Shown in pieces: positions 8,474 through 17,229 of a DNA stretch of 64,000 nt. The notes beneath the pieces are model-generated. The model was not told the DNA's origin. It saw only the letters and a list, made by a program, of their open reading frames with translations, and searched no databases. The translations under genes and the position numbers were made by a program. Positions within the stretch are counted from its first letter, which is position 1. Each line of letters starts with the position of its first letter. Source of the stretch: Bradyrhizobium mercantei. GTDB taxonomy: Bacteria > Pseudomonadota > Alphaproteobacteria > Rhizobiales > Xanthobacteraceae. The stretch lies in NCBI RefSeq assembly GCF_001982635.1, contig NZ_MKFI01000012.1:1-64000 (forward strand). Reading direction: 5' to 3'.

Positions 8474-9861
8474 CAGATCGCTCCCGCGCCGCGCAGCAAA
8501 TCGATGAACTGCGCGAACACCGCCGTGTGCTTGTCGACGTCCCGCGCCGAGGTCGCCGGACACATCAGCAGCATGGTGTGGAACGGCGTCACCAGAATGC
8601 CCTCGTTCATGTAGAACGCATGCAGCAAGGTCTCGAGCTCGGGCTGCCGGCCGGCAATGACGTCGGCGCCGCTGCGTGGCGGGTGCGGCATGAACATGAT
8701 CTCGGCACGCGCGCCGATCTGCGTGACGTGCCAGGGTAGACCGGCCGTCTCGATCAGCCGGCGCGCCTCCTGCGCGAGCCATGTCGCCGTTCCAATCATC
8801 CGCTCGTAATTCGCCGAAGTCAGCACCTTCTCCAGCACTGCGCGCATGGTGGCGACCGTCAGCGCGTTGCCGGCGAGCGTGCCGCCGAAGCCGAGATGCG
8901 CCGACTGCCGCTCGCGCGGATTGACATGAGGAACGAGTTTCCAGAGCCGTTCGGCGATCTCCTGGCTGAGGCCGAACACGCCGGCGGGAATGCCGCCCGC
9001 GATCGCCTTGCCGGCGACGAAGATGTCGGGCTCAAGATCGTGGCTCGCCGTGTAGCCCCCCGGTCCGCAGGACAACGTGTGGGTCTCGTCGATGATGAGG
9101 ACGGTGCCGGCGCGCCGGGTCAGATCGCGCAACGTCTCGTGAAAGCCTGCAGCCTCCGGGATCATGCCGAAATTCGTCATCAGCGGCTCGGTCAGCACGC
9201 AGGCGACGTCGCCCTGCGCCAGCGCCGCCTCAAGAGCCGCGACATCGTTAAACTCGATCACCCGGCTCACGGTCTCATGATCGATGCCGTTGGGGTGGAT
9301 CATGTTGCGCAGGCCGACCCGGCCGTCACGGATCTCGACATGCGCCTCCTCGACGCCGCCGTGATAGCAGCCGGAGAACACCAGCACCTTGCGCCGGCCC
9401 GTGATCATGCGCGAGATCCGGATCGCGGCGCGGTTGGCGTCGGTCGCCGACGTCGTCAGCGTCCAGTATTTCGGGCCGAAGCGGCGCGACAGCTCGGCGC
9501 CGACCCAGAGACTGTCTTCCGTCGGCAGCATCATGGTCGCGCCACGTTTGAGCTGCGCGAGCGCGGCCTCCGTCACCGCCTCGGGCGCGTGGCCGCACAT
9601 GCCGCCGGTGTCGCCGAGGCAGAAATCGATGTAGTCGCGGCCGTCGATGTCCCTGATATGCGCGCCCTGCGCCTCCTCGACATAAACAGGGAAGCCGCCG
9701 GCCCAGCGCCGCATCCAGTGCGACGGGCCGCCATACAAATAGTGCTGCCGGCCTTCCCGCCAGGCCACCGCCGACCGCGGATGCAGTGCCTTGAAGCGCT
9801 CCTGCTCGGCATCGAGCAGTCGGTTCAGAACGCCGGTGCGTTCGGCGGCCAGAGATGTCAT
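8473..9861 (-). CDS. Class III PLP-dependent aminotransferase (glutamate-1-semialdehyde aminomutase-like)
   Basis: 462 residues. The ATG at 9861 overlaps the TGA of the upstream aldehyde dehydrogenase by 4 bp (ATGA), which settles the start. Fold-type I features: GDTGGMCGHAPEAV near residue 83, the YHGG motif near 167, Asp258 in LIIDET contacting the PLP ring nitrogen, and Lys285 in VAGKAIAGG as the Schiff-base lysine. The early part resembles glutamate-1-semialdehyde 2,1-aminomutases, but a catabolic operon with an aldehyde dehydrogenase and SDRs favours a transaminase acting on an amino acid or amine. Substrate not determinable from sequence. Cytoplasmic. Confidence 0.88.
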   Translation of the reverse strand: MTSLAAERTGVLNRLLDAEQERFKALHPRSAVAWREGRQHYLYGGPSHWMRRWAGGFPVYVEEAQGAHIRDIDGRDYIDFCLGDTGGMCGHAPEAVTEAALAQLKRGATMMLPTEDSLWVGAELSRRFGPKYWTLTTSATDANRAAIRISRMITGRRKVLVFSGCYHGGVEEAHVEIRDGRVGLRNMIHPNGIDHETVSRVIEFNDVAALEAALAQGDVACVLTEPLMTNFGMIPEAAGFHETLRDLTRRAGTVLIIDETHTLSCGPGGYTASHDLEPDIFVAGKAIAGGIPAGVFGLSQEIAERLWKLVPHVNPRERQSAHLGFGGTLAGNALTVATMRAVLEKVLTSANYERMIGTATWLAQEARRLIETAGLPWHVTQIGARAEIMFMPHPPRSGADVIAGRQPELETLLHAFYMNEGILVTPFHTMLLMCPATSARDVDKHTAVFAQFIDLLRGAGAI

Positions 9862-11342
9862 AGCGCGATCCAGGCGGTCTTGAGGTCGGTATAGGCGTCG
9901 AGGGCGTGCAGCGACTTGTCGCGTCCGAAGCCGGATTGCTTGAAGCCGCCGAGCGGCACCGTGATGTCGGCGCCGCCATAGGCGTTGACGTGCACGACGC
10001 CTGCCCTGATGGCGCGCACCATGCGGTGCGCCGTTGAAAGGGCGCCGGTCCACACGGCCGACGCAAGGCCATAGGGCGTCGCATTGGCGAGCGTGACGGC
10101 ATCTTCCTCGCCGTCGAACCGCGTGACCGACAGCACCGGGCCGAATACTTCCTCGCGCCAGATCTCCATCGACGGCGTCACGTCGGCAAGGATCGCAGGC
10201 GCCATGAAGTTGCCGCCGCTCTCGATGCGGATCTGCTCCCCGCCCATCAGCCGCTTCGCGCCCTGCGCTTCCGCGCGGGCGACGGCGTCGAGATTCTTGC
10301 GCAACTGCGCCTTGCTCGAGACGGCGCCGATATCGGAGGTGAGGTCGAGGGGATCGCCGACGTTGAGCTTCGCGGTGGCGTCGAGCAATTCAGCCATGAA
10401 GCGATCATAGATCGCAGACTGCACCAGCAGCCGCGAACCGGCCACGCAGACCTGCCCCGAGTTGCGGAAGATGCCGTTGGCCGAGACCTTGGCCGCGTGC
10501 CTGATGTCGGGCACATCGGCGAACACGATATTGGGCGACTTGCCGCCGAGCTCGAGGTGGACGCGCTTCAGGTTCGATCGCGCCGAGCATTCCAGGAGCC
10601 GCCGGCCGACCGCGCCCGAGCCAGTGAACGCCAGCACATCGACATCCATGTGCAGTGCGAGCGCCTCGCCCGCTGATGCGCCGCGGCCGGTGACGACGTT
10701 GAAAACACCGTCCGGCAGGCCTGCTTCCGTCGCGAGCTCAGCAAGCCGCAACAGCGTGAGCGACGCAAGCTCCGGCGGCTTGACCACGACCGAATTGCCG
10801 GCGGCGAGCGCGGGACCGATCTTCCACGCGCCGATCATCAGCGGGAAATTCCAGGGAACGATCACGCCGACGACGCCGAGCGGTTCACGATGCACGAGCG
10901 CGAGCACGTCGACTGAGGTCGGCGCGATCTCGCCATACACCTTGTCGATCGCCTCGGCGTAGTAGCGGATGGCGCCGGCCGCCGAGAGTGGCTCGGCCTT
11001 GTAGGCCATGCCGATCTCGGTGCCGTTGTCGCGCACGCCGAGCACCGCGATCTCGAGCGCGTGCTGCTCGATGAGATCAGCGAACCGCAGCAGCACCTTC
11101 TTGCGCTGCGCCGGTGCGGCGCGCGACCAGCTGCCCTGCTCGAACGCCTGCCGCGCTTGTCTCACCGCGACGTCGACATCGGCCGCATCGCCGTCGGCGA
11201 TGTTCGTCAGGAGCCGGCCGTCGATCGGCGACACCACATCGAGCCGTGCCTCGCTGACCGCCGGCGACGGCCGGCCGCCGATGAAGAGTTGCTGGGCCGG
11301 AATTGCGGCCGATCGGTACTGATCGATCTGGGCTTGCTGCAT
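9858..11342 (-). CDS. NAD(P)-dependent aldehyde dehydrogenase, PuuC-like
   Basis: 494 residues, the normal length for the family. Visible features: VPWNFPL, the cofactor-loop GS motif in FTGSGAVG, catalytic Glu264 in LELGGKSPN, nucleophile Cys299 in NSGQVCVAG, EEVFGPVL, and a C-terminus GGFKQSGFGRDKSLHALDAY. The segments RYYAEAIDKVYGEIAPTS and the C-terminal block closely resemble PuuC, the gamma-glutamyl-aminobutyraldehyde dehydrogenase of putrescine breakdown. It oxidises an amino-aldehyde to the acid; the exact substrate is inferred. First gene of a four-gene minus-strand operon, with an 18-bp palindrome about 98 bp upstream. Confidence 0.93.
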   Translation of the reverse strand: MQQAQIDQYRSAAIPAQQLFIGGRPSPAVSEARLDVVSPIDGRLLTNIADGDAADVDVAVRQARQAFEQGSWSRAAPAQRKKVLLRFADLIEQHALEIAVLGVRDNGTEIGMAYKAEPLSAAGAIRYYAEAIDKVYGEIAPTSVDVLALVHREPLGVVGVIVPWNFPLMIGAWKIGPALAAGNSVVVKPPELASLTLLRLAELATEAGLPDGVFNVVTGRGASAGEALALHMDVDVLAFTGSGAVGRRLLECSARSNLKRVHLELGGKSPNIVFADVPDIRHAAKVSANGIFRNSGQVCVAGSRLLVQSAIYDRFMAELLDATAKLNVGDPLDLTSDIGAVSSKAQLRKNLDAVARAEAQGAKRLMGGEQIRIESGGNFMAPAILADVTPSMEIWREEVFGPVLSVTRFDGEEDAVTLANATPYGLASAVWTGALSTAHRMVRAIRAGVVHVNAYGGADITVPLGGFKQSGFGRDKSLHALDAYTDLKTAWIAL

Positions 11343-11431
11343 GCGGGATCATGGTGACGGTGACGAAAGCTGATCCCGAGTAAGGATCGCTGGCATGGTG
11401 CAATCCTCGCCAAATCAAGGCTTTGGCAGCA

Positions 11432-11449
11432 ATCAACCGATAGGTGGAT
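11432..11449. promoter_or_regulatory. Putative operator, ATCAACC-N4-GGTGGAT (site C)
   Basis: An inverted repeat with one mismatch to the perfect copies at 24790 and 26525. It lies in the 223-bp divergent intergenic region, about 98 bp from the aldehyde dehydrogenase start (11342) and 125 bp from the Tm-1-like start (11566), so it could control both operons. The candidate regulator is the LuxR-type protein at 27326-28000. Confidence 0.6.
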
Positions 11450-11565
11450 GTCACCGCGGCTACTCCCCTCCTAGCGTGATCACACGATGGCCGCACGTTC
11501 TGCACGCTCGGTGCACACCCGTCGCCCACCATCATTCACGCCTGCCGGCGAGCACTGACAAGGTC

Positions 11566-12828
11566 ATGCCTGAGATTACGCAGCCCCGCATTCTCCTGAT
11601 CGGAACGGGAGACACCAAGGCCGACGAACTGCTGTTCATGAGCGAGTGCATCGCGCGCGCCGGCGGCCGAACCATCATGATGGACATCAGCGTGCTCGGC
11701 GATCCGCCGTATCGGCCCGCACATGACAAGCACGCGGTCGCGGCCGCCGCCAACACCACGATCGAGGCGGTTGCATCGAGCGGCGACGAGAATTCCGCGA
11801 TGTCGCTGATGGCGATTGGTGCCGCCAATCTGGCGCGCGAGCTCGCGGCGCGCGATGCCATCGACGGTGTGATCGCGATCGGCGGCACGATGGGGACCGA
11901 CCTTGCGCTCGACGTCGCGCAGGCGCTGCCGCTCGGCCTGCCGAAGCTGATCGTCTCGACGGTTGCGTTCTCGCATCTGATCCCGCCCGAGCGCGTGGCC
12001 GCCGATCTGATGATGATCCTGTGGGCGGGCGGGCTCTACGGCCTCAACGGCACCTGCACCGCCGTGCTGTCGCAAGCCTGCGGCGCGATCGTCGGTGCAG
12101 CACGGAGCGCAATCAAGCCGCGCAAGGACCGGCCGGTGGTTGCGATCACCTCGCTCGGCAAGAGCTGCCTGCGCTACATGGTCGAGCTGAAGCCGCAGCT
12201 CGAACGGCGCGGCTACGAGGTGGTGGTTTTCCACACCACTGGCATGGGCGGCCGCGCGATGGAATCGATCGCCGCCCAAGGCGGTTTCGCCGCGGTGCTG
12301 GACCTCAGTTTGCAGGAGGTCGCCAACCAGCTCACCGGCTCGGTGGTCAATTCCGGCGCCGACCGGCTGGAGAATGCGGGCCAAGCCGGCATTCCGCAGA
12401 TCGTCGCCCCCGGCGCGATCGACATGGTGGATTTCCCGGCGTGGCTGGGAGTTCCGGGCGAGCTGGCGGATCGTCCGTTCCACGCGCATAACCGGCTGCT
12501 CGCGTCGGCCACTTCAGGGGCCGCCGATCGCCGCAGGATCGCGGGCGCGATTGCCGAGAAACTGGCTCGCGCCAGCGCACCGGTCGCCTTGGTGCTGCCC
12601 GCCGGCGGCATCCAGCAATGGGACCGCGAAGGCGAAGCGCTACACGACCCCGACGCCCTCGCCGCCTTTGTAGACGCGATGCGATCGGCGGTCCAGGCGC
12701 CGGTCGAACTGCACGAGATCAAGGACCACATCAACAGCGCGGCATTCAATGAAACCGTGCTCGGCATCTTCGACCGCTGGGTCGCTGCCGGCGTCATCCC
12801 GCCCGGCCGCGCGACGGCTGCCGCATGA
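11566..12828 (+). CDS. Tm-1-like ATP-binding / UPF0261 family protein
   Basis: 420 residues from MPEITQPRILLIGTGDTKADE. The same frame extends upstream to 11395 but would cross the putative operator, so the ATG at 11566 is preferred; its AAGG Shine-Dalgarno is weak. The IGTGDTKADEL start, the GGTMGTDLA loop and the C-terminal PAGGIQQWDREGEALHDPDAL are typical of the UPF0261/Tm-1-like family, whose N-terminal half matches the ATP-binding inhibitor domain of tomato Tm-1. The bacterial reaction is not known. It forms a coupled unit with the HAD hydrolase (ATGA overlap) and an aminotransferase, so a role in the same catabolic pathway is inferred. Confidence 0.88.
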   Translation: MPEITQPRILLIGTGDTKADELLFMSECIARAGGRTIMMDISVLGDPPYRPAHDKHAVAAAANTTIEAVASSGDENSAMSLMAIGAANLARELAARDAIDGVIAIGGTMGTDLALDVAQALPLGLPKLIVSTVAFSHLIPPERVAADLMMILWAGGLYGLNGTCTAVLSQACGAIVGAARSAIKPRKDRPVVAITSLGKSCLRYMVELKPQLERRGYEVVVFHTTGMGGRAMESIAAQGGFAAVLDLSLQEVANQLTGSVVNSGADRLENAGQAGIPQIVAPGAIDMVDFPAWLGVPGELADRPFHAHNRLLASATSGAADRRRIAGAIAEKLARASAPVALVLPAGGIQQWDREGEALHDPDALAAFVDAMRSAVQAPVELHEIKDHINSAAFNETVLGIFDRWVAAGVIPPGRATAAA

Positions 12829-13490
12829 GCCGGCCGCTCGCCCAGGCGCTGGTGCTCGACTTCGGCGGTGTCATCTCGAAGACCCTGTTCGAGACCCATG
12901 ACCTGACCGAGCGCGCCCTCGGGCTCGCACCGTGCACGCTGAAATGGCTCGGACCGTTCGCGCCCGACAGCGATCCGCTCTGGACTTCCATGCAGCATGG
13001 CGAGATTTCCGAACGCGACTATTGGCTGACCCGCAGCCGCGAGGTCGGGCGCATGGTCGGCGAAGACTGGCGCGACATGGAAACCTTCGTGAAGCGTGCG
13101 CGCGGTGCCGATCCCGAAACCGTGATCCGCCCCGAGGCGGCGCGCGCGATCGGCCTCGTCGCCGACGCCGGGTTCCGGCTCGCGATCCTCTCGAACGAGC
13201 TCGACCTGTTCTACGGCGCCGATTTCCGCACCCGCCTTCCCATCCTCAAGCGTTTCGATACCATCGTCGACGCAACCCATACCGGGATCCTGAAGCCCGA
13301 TCCGCGCGCCTATCAAAGCGTGCTGGACGAACTGGCGCTGGAGGCAGACAATTGCGTCTTCGTCGACGACCAGCGCCGCAACATCACGGGCGCCGCCGCA
13401 TGCAACATGCGCACGGTGCTGTTCGATGTGCGCAATCCCGCCGCGTCCTACGGCGAGGCGCTGCGGCATCTTGGGCTGCAATTCGAGTGA
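12825..13490 (+). CDS. HAD-family hydrolase (HAD-IA type)
   Basis: 221 residues. The start overlaps the stop of the upstream gene (ATGA). Haloacid-dehalogenase signatures are DFGGVI (motif I; the first Asp is the nucleophile, but the usual second Asp is replaced by Gly), ILSNE (motif II), Lys in GILKPDPRAY (motif III) and VFVDDQRRN (motif IV). DFGGV-type HADs are common among phosphatase-like members of uncertain substrate. It probably hydrolyses a phosphate ester or related bond in the cytoplasm; the substrate is unknown. Confidence 0.88.
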   Translation: MSRPLAQALVLDFGGVISKTLFETHDLTERALGLAPCTLKWLGPFAPDSDPLWTSMQHGEISERDYWLTRSREVGRMVGEDWRDMETFVKRARGADPETVIRPEAARAIGLVADAGFRLAILSNELDLFYGADFRTRLPILKRFDTIVDATHTGILKPDPRAYQSVLDELALEADNCVFVDDQRRNITGAAACNMRTVLFDVRNPAASYGEALRHLGLQFE

Positions 13491-13502
13491 CCGAGAACAA
13501 TC

Positions 13503-14855
13503 ATGCGCGACAGAAACTTCCTGGTTGAGAACAACGCCAAGCCGATCTGGCACCCGATGGCCCATCCCGCCGAGATGCGGGCGCAGCCGCCGCGGATCGT
13601 GATGAAGGGCGAAGGCGTGCACGTGACCGACATCGACGGCAAGACCGTGATCGATGCGGTCGGCGGACTATGGAACGTCAATCTCGGCTACAGCTGCGAT
13701 CCAATCAAGCAGGCGATCACAGAACAGCTCAGCGCGCTGCCGTATTATTCAGGCTTCCGCGGCACCTCATCCGGTCCCTCGATCGAGCTCGCCTATGAGC
13801 TCACCGAATGGTTCAAGCCGGAGGGCATGGTGCGCGCTTTCTTCACCTCGGGCGGATCGGACTCGGTCGAGACCGCGCTGCGGCTGGCGCGGCAATACTG
13901 GAAGATCAAGGGCCAGTCCGACCGCACCAAGTTCCTGGCGCTGAAGAAGGGCTATCACGGCACCCATTTCGGCGGCGCTTCCGTCAACGGCAATGCCAAT
14001 TTCCGCCGCAACTACGAGCCGATGCTGCCCGGCGTTTTCCATATCCCCGCACCCTCGACCTATCGCAATCCCTTCAACGAGACCGATCCCGCAAAACTCG
14101 CGCAGCTTTGTGCGGCGGCGATGGAGGAGGAGATCGCATTCCAGGGCGCCGACACCATCGCGGCCTTCATCATGGAGCCGGTGCTGGGTGCCGGCGGCGT
14201 GATCGTGCCGCCGGACAGCTTCATGAAGCTGGCCCGCGAGATCTGCGACCGTCACGGCATCCTGATGATCGCGGACGAGGTCGTCACCGGCTTCGGGCGC
14301 ACCGGCGCGTGGTCGGGCTCGCGGCTGTGGGGCGTGAAGCCCGACATGATGACGATGGCCAAGGCGATCACCTCGGGCTATTTCCCGCTCGGTGCGACCT
14401 TGATCGGCGAGCAGGTCGCGGAAGCCTTTGAGAACGACACGACCACGTTCGGCTCGATCGGCCATGGCTACACCTATTCCGGCCATCCGGTCGGCTGCGC
14501 CGCGGGCATCGCAGCGCTCGCCGAGACCCGCCGGCTCAAGCTCGACGAGAATGCCACCGCACGCGGCAAGGACCTCGCGCAGGCGCTGGCCGCGCTGAAG
14601 GCAAAACATCCGCTGGTCGGCGACGTCAGGGGCAAGGGCCTGATGGCCGCGCTCGAGCTGGTCGCCGATCGCGACAGCAAGAAGCCCGCCGACAAGAAGA
14701 CCATGGCGAAGGTCGCAGATGCCGCCTACGAGGCCGGCGTGATGCTGCGCGTCTCCGGCAACAACCTCATCCTGTCCCCGCCGCTCATCCTCACCTCATT
14801 GGACGTGAAGGCGATCGCCGAAGGGATCGACGCCGGCCTCTCAGCGGCCGGCTGA
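13503..14855 (+). CDS. Class III aminotransferase (omega-amino acid:pyruvate type)
   Basis: 450 residues from MRDRNFLVENNAKPIWHPMAHP, 12 bp after the HAD gene. The features are canonical: SGGSDSVETALRLAR near 116, KKGYHGTHFGG near 148, Asp258 in LMIADEVVTGFGRTG, and the Schiff-base Lys287 in MMTMAKAITSGY. The sequence is typical of omega-amino-acid or beta-alanine:pyruvate and polyamine transaminases, which convert a terminal amine to an aldehyde with pyruvate or 2-oxoglutarate as acceptor. The product aldehyde could feed the PuuC-like dehydrogenase encoded divergently. Substrate inferred only. Its 3' end overlaps the convergent gene at 14841 by 15 bp. Confidence 0.9.
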   Translation: MRDRNFLVENNAKPIWHPMAHPAEMRAQPPRIVMKGEGVHVTDIDGKTVIDAVGGLWNVNLGYSCDPIKQAITEQLSALPYYSGFRGTSSGPSIELAYELTEWFKPEGMVRAFFTSGGSDSVETALRLARQYWKIKGQSDRTKFLALKKGYHGTHFGGASVNGNANFRRNYEPMLPGVFHIPAPSTYRNPFNETDPAKLAQLCAAAMEEEIAFQGADTIAAFIMEPVLGAGGVIVPPDSFMKLAREICDRHGILMIADEVVTGFGRTGAWSGSRLWGVKPDMMTMAKAITSGYFPLGATLIGEQVAEAFENDTTTFGSIGHGYTYSGHPVGCAAGIAALAETRRLKLDENATARGKDLAQALAALKAKHPLVGDVRGKGLMAALELVADRDSKKPADKKTMAKVADAAYEAGVMLRVSGNNLILSPPLILTSLDVKAIAEGIDAGLSAAG

Positions 14856-15158
14856 CAGGGCACTGACACAGGCCATGGCGCGCTCGAACGGCGCGCCATC
14901 TGCCTTGTCATGGTCGAGGCAATCGGCCAGCGATGCCGCCGACATCCTCTGATCGGTGCAGAAGATCCGCATGAAGTCCTCCGCGAGCGCGACCTTGCGC
15001 GGCGCGGATTGGCGCTGCCAATCGCTGCTGCTCAGATAGAGCAAGGATGCATCGTCGCCGCCGCTTTCGGCCGCTGCGCCGAGCGCAGCTTGCCCAATCG
15101 CCAGCAACACCAGCAGCGCGCCGGCCGCCGCCCCCACGCGATGCGCACGGCCGCTCAT
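14841..15158 (-). CDS. Small exported Cys-containing protein coupled to copper amine oxidase
   Basis: 105 residues. The ATG overlaps the TGA of the copper amine oxidase by 4 bp (ATGA), so the two are translationally coupled and the start is secure. The signal peptide is AAAGALLVLLAIGQAALGAAAES. The mature part is about 80 residues with three Cys (RIFCTDQ, LADCLDH, MACVSAL) and an acidic helical look. I do not recognise a family. It may be an accessory or maturation partner of the periplasmic oxidase; that is inference from coupling only. Confidence 0.75.
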   Translation of the reverse strand: MSGRAHRVGAAAGALLVLLAIGQAALGAAAESGGDDASLLYLSSSDWQRQSAPRKVALAEDFMRIFCTDQRMSAASLADCLDHDKADGAPFERAMACVSALSAGR

Positions 15159-17164
15159 TTGCTCTCCCTGGCATTCACCATCGGCGGCACGTCGAGCGCG
15201 GGATTGCGGTCGAAGAAGTTGAACGGCCGCAGCCGGAAGCCATGCCACAGCCCCGGCATGACCGGCCAATCCTCGGCGCGCGGCACATGGCGGAAGCCGA
15301 CAGTGTACCACAGCACGAGGTCGCGATCCTCGATCGGCCGCTTCGCCGCGGTCCATTTCGGCAGGCCGTCGACCTCAGGGTTTTCATTTGGATACTGGCC
15401 GGCGGCGTAGCGCTCGTCCCTGGCGTAGGCCGAGGTCCACAGCGTGTAGGCGCTAAAGCCGGCGCGCAGCTGGATCGGATCGTCCTTGGCAAGCAACGAG
15501 ACGTCGGCGTGACCGGGCATCAGCTGATAGCTGGTGCGGTAGCCTTGTTTGTTGGTCTTGCCGGCGCTCTCGACCCGGAACTGCGCCGCGCTCAGCGGTG
15601 TCGTGATCGGGCCTTCGGTCGCAACCGGTTTGGTGTCCACCTGCCACAGGCTCTTGCGCTGCCCCTGCTCCAGCCGCCGGACATTGAAGCGATCCTCGAC
15701 CAGCCGGTTACCTGTGCCGTCGACATCCATGTCGATCCGGAACGTCATGTAGTGATCGTGATTGACCGCCAGCAGCCGCTCGTCGACCAGCGTTCCGGTG
15801 GCGGTATCCTGCGCGGCCGTCGGGTCGCTCAGGGTTTTGCTCGCCACGCCCTTGGTCGCGTCGATGCCGTAGGCGCCGAGCCGCACATCGATATCGCCGG
15901 CGCGGTCGAACACATAGTCGACCAGATAGTCGTAGTTGCCGACCACCGGCGCCATCCGCACCACCAGCTCGTTGTTCGGACGCACCTCCGCGGTGTTGTT
16001 GAGCAGCTCGCTGTGGCGCCAGATCGGATCGCCGGTCGGACGCTCGAAGATGCAGACCGCGCCCTTGGAGACGACCGGATTGCCCTTGGTGTCCGAGATC
16101 GTCAGGTCGAGGAAGTGCGCGCCTTCGGGACAGTCGATGCCGCGCTGCAATTCGCTGGAGAGCACGCCAAAGCCGTACTCGCCGATATCCATATAGGCGC
16201 GGAACGACCAGGTCGGCGCCGGATCCATATAGGGCACGAACATCTCGCTCGCCGAGATCTGGTAGGCGACATCGCGGAACGTGCCGTGATCGTCGTAGCG
16301 GATCAGCGACAGCACCGCGCCGACGCGCGGCTCGAGGCGGACATGGAACGACCAATTGTCCCAGCGGACCTGGCCGCCCTCCACCTTCACATTGCTGCCC
16401 TCAGGCGCGATGATCTCGATCGGCTTCGGCGCCTTGCGGTATTTCCCGGAGTCGGCATAGGCGTGCGACGGCGTTTGCGGTGGTGGCGGCATTACGCCGA
16501 GATCGGTGACAGACAGCACCGTTTTGCTTTTGAGATCGACCTGCGCAAACAAATTCTCGATCGGCTTGCCCCAGAGATTGTTGGCGGCGCCCGTGGTGTC
16601 GACGCAGGGCACGTTGAGCAGGCGGCGGCCTTTCATCGCCGGATCGTTCACCGGCCCGACCGTCAGCGGCAGGCACATGATGTTGCGGAAATCGGTGATG
16701 CCGCGCTTGGCCATCGCGGCGATCCAGCGCGGGTCCTGCTTCGGCAGATCGCCGGCGGACATCAGCTCGTCGATCGTCAGCGCGGCCTCGTGATCGCTGA
16801 CCTCGTCCCAGCCGACCAGGTTGCGCGCGGCGAGATCGATATGCGCTTCGTAGAGATGCCCGCCGCTCAGCAGCGTCGCGTGCGCCCGGCGTGCGAAGGG
16901 CTGTCCGGGCTTCCACGCCCGCACCTCGTCCTTGGGATCCTCGTCAACGGTCATGGAGACGACCCGCGCCGCATCGTCGAGCTTGCCGGCGCCGCGGAGG
17001 ATTTCGGAAACCGAACGGATTTCGTCGGTCGTCAGCCCGTCCATCGGGTGCGTCGCGGCCGCCTGCGGCCACATCCGGCGCTCGGCCTGCGCCGGCGGCG
17101 CCGCCAGGGTCGCCGCAACCAGGCCGGCCAATGCCCATCCACTATGCCGGAAAATCACAGCCAT
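15155..17164 (-). CDS. Copper-containing primary-amine oxidase, exported
   Basis: 669 residues from the ATG at 17164, with GGAGGG immediately upstream; a GTG 4 codons earlier is less well placed. The signal peptide (SGWALAGLVAATLAAPPAQA) sends it to the periplasm. Hallmarks: catalytic base Asp326 in AYMDIGEYG, Tyr411 in GNYDYL (the NYD site that becomes topaquinone), the copper pair His469-x-His471 in NHDHYMTF, and a third copper ligand at about His626 in GFRHVPRAEDWP. It oxidises a primary amine to an aldehyde, with H2O2 and ammonia released. It lies 65 bp after a LIV-type transporter in the same orientation, suggesting that transporter and oxidase serve the same amine. Confidence 0.93.
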   Translation of the reverse strand: MAVIFRHSGWALAGLVAATLAAPPAQAERRMWPQAAATHPMDGLTTDEIRSVSEILRGAGKLDDAARVVSMTVDEDPKDEVRAWKPGQPFARRAHATLLSGGHLYEAHIDLAARNLVGWDEVSDHEAALTIDELMSAGDLPKQDPRWIAAMAKRGITDFRNIMCLPLTVGPVNDPAMKGRRLLNVPCVDTTGAANNLWGKPIENLFAQVDLKSKTVLSVTDLGVMPPPPQTPSHAYADSGKYRKAPKPIEIIAPEGSNVKVEGGQVRWDNWSFHVRLEPRVGAVLSLIRYDDHGTFRDVAYQISASEMFVPYMDPAPTWSFRAYMDIGEYGFGVLSSELQRGIDCPEGAHFLDLTISDTKGNPVVSKGAVCIFERPTGDPIWRHSELLNNTAEVRPNNELVVRMAPVVGNYDYLVDYVFDRAGDIDVRLGAYGIDATKGVASKTLSDPTAAQDTATGTLVDERLLAVNHDHYMTFRIDMDVDGTGNRLVEDRFNVRRLEQGQRKSLWQVDTKPVATEGPITTPLSAAQFRVESAGKTNKQGYRTSYQLMPGHADVSLLAKDDPIQLRAGFSAYTLWTSAYARDERYAAGQYPNENPEVDGLPKWTAAKRPIEDRDLVLWYTVGFRHVPRAEDWPVMPGLWHGFRLRPFNFFDRNPALDVPPMVNARESK

Positions 17165-17229
17165 CACGCCCTCCACTCAAAGCCAGGACTGTCAGAATAC
17201 AAGCAACGGTGGCGACGTGAAGGCCCGCC

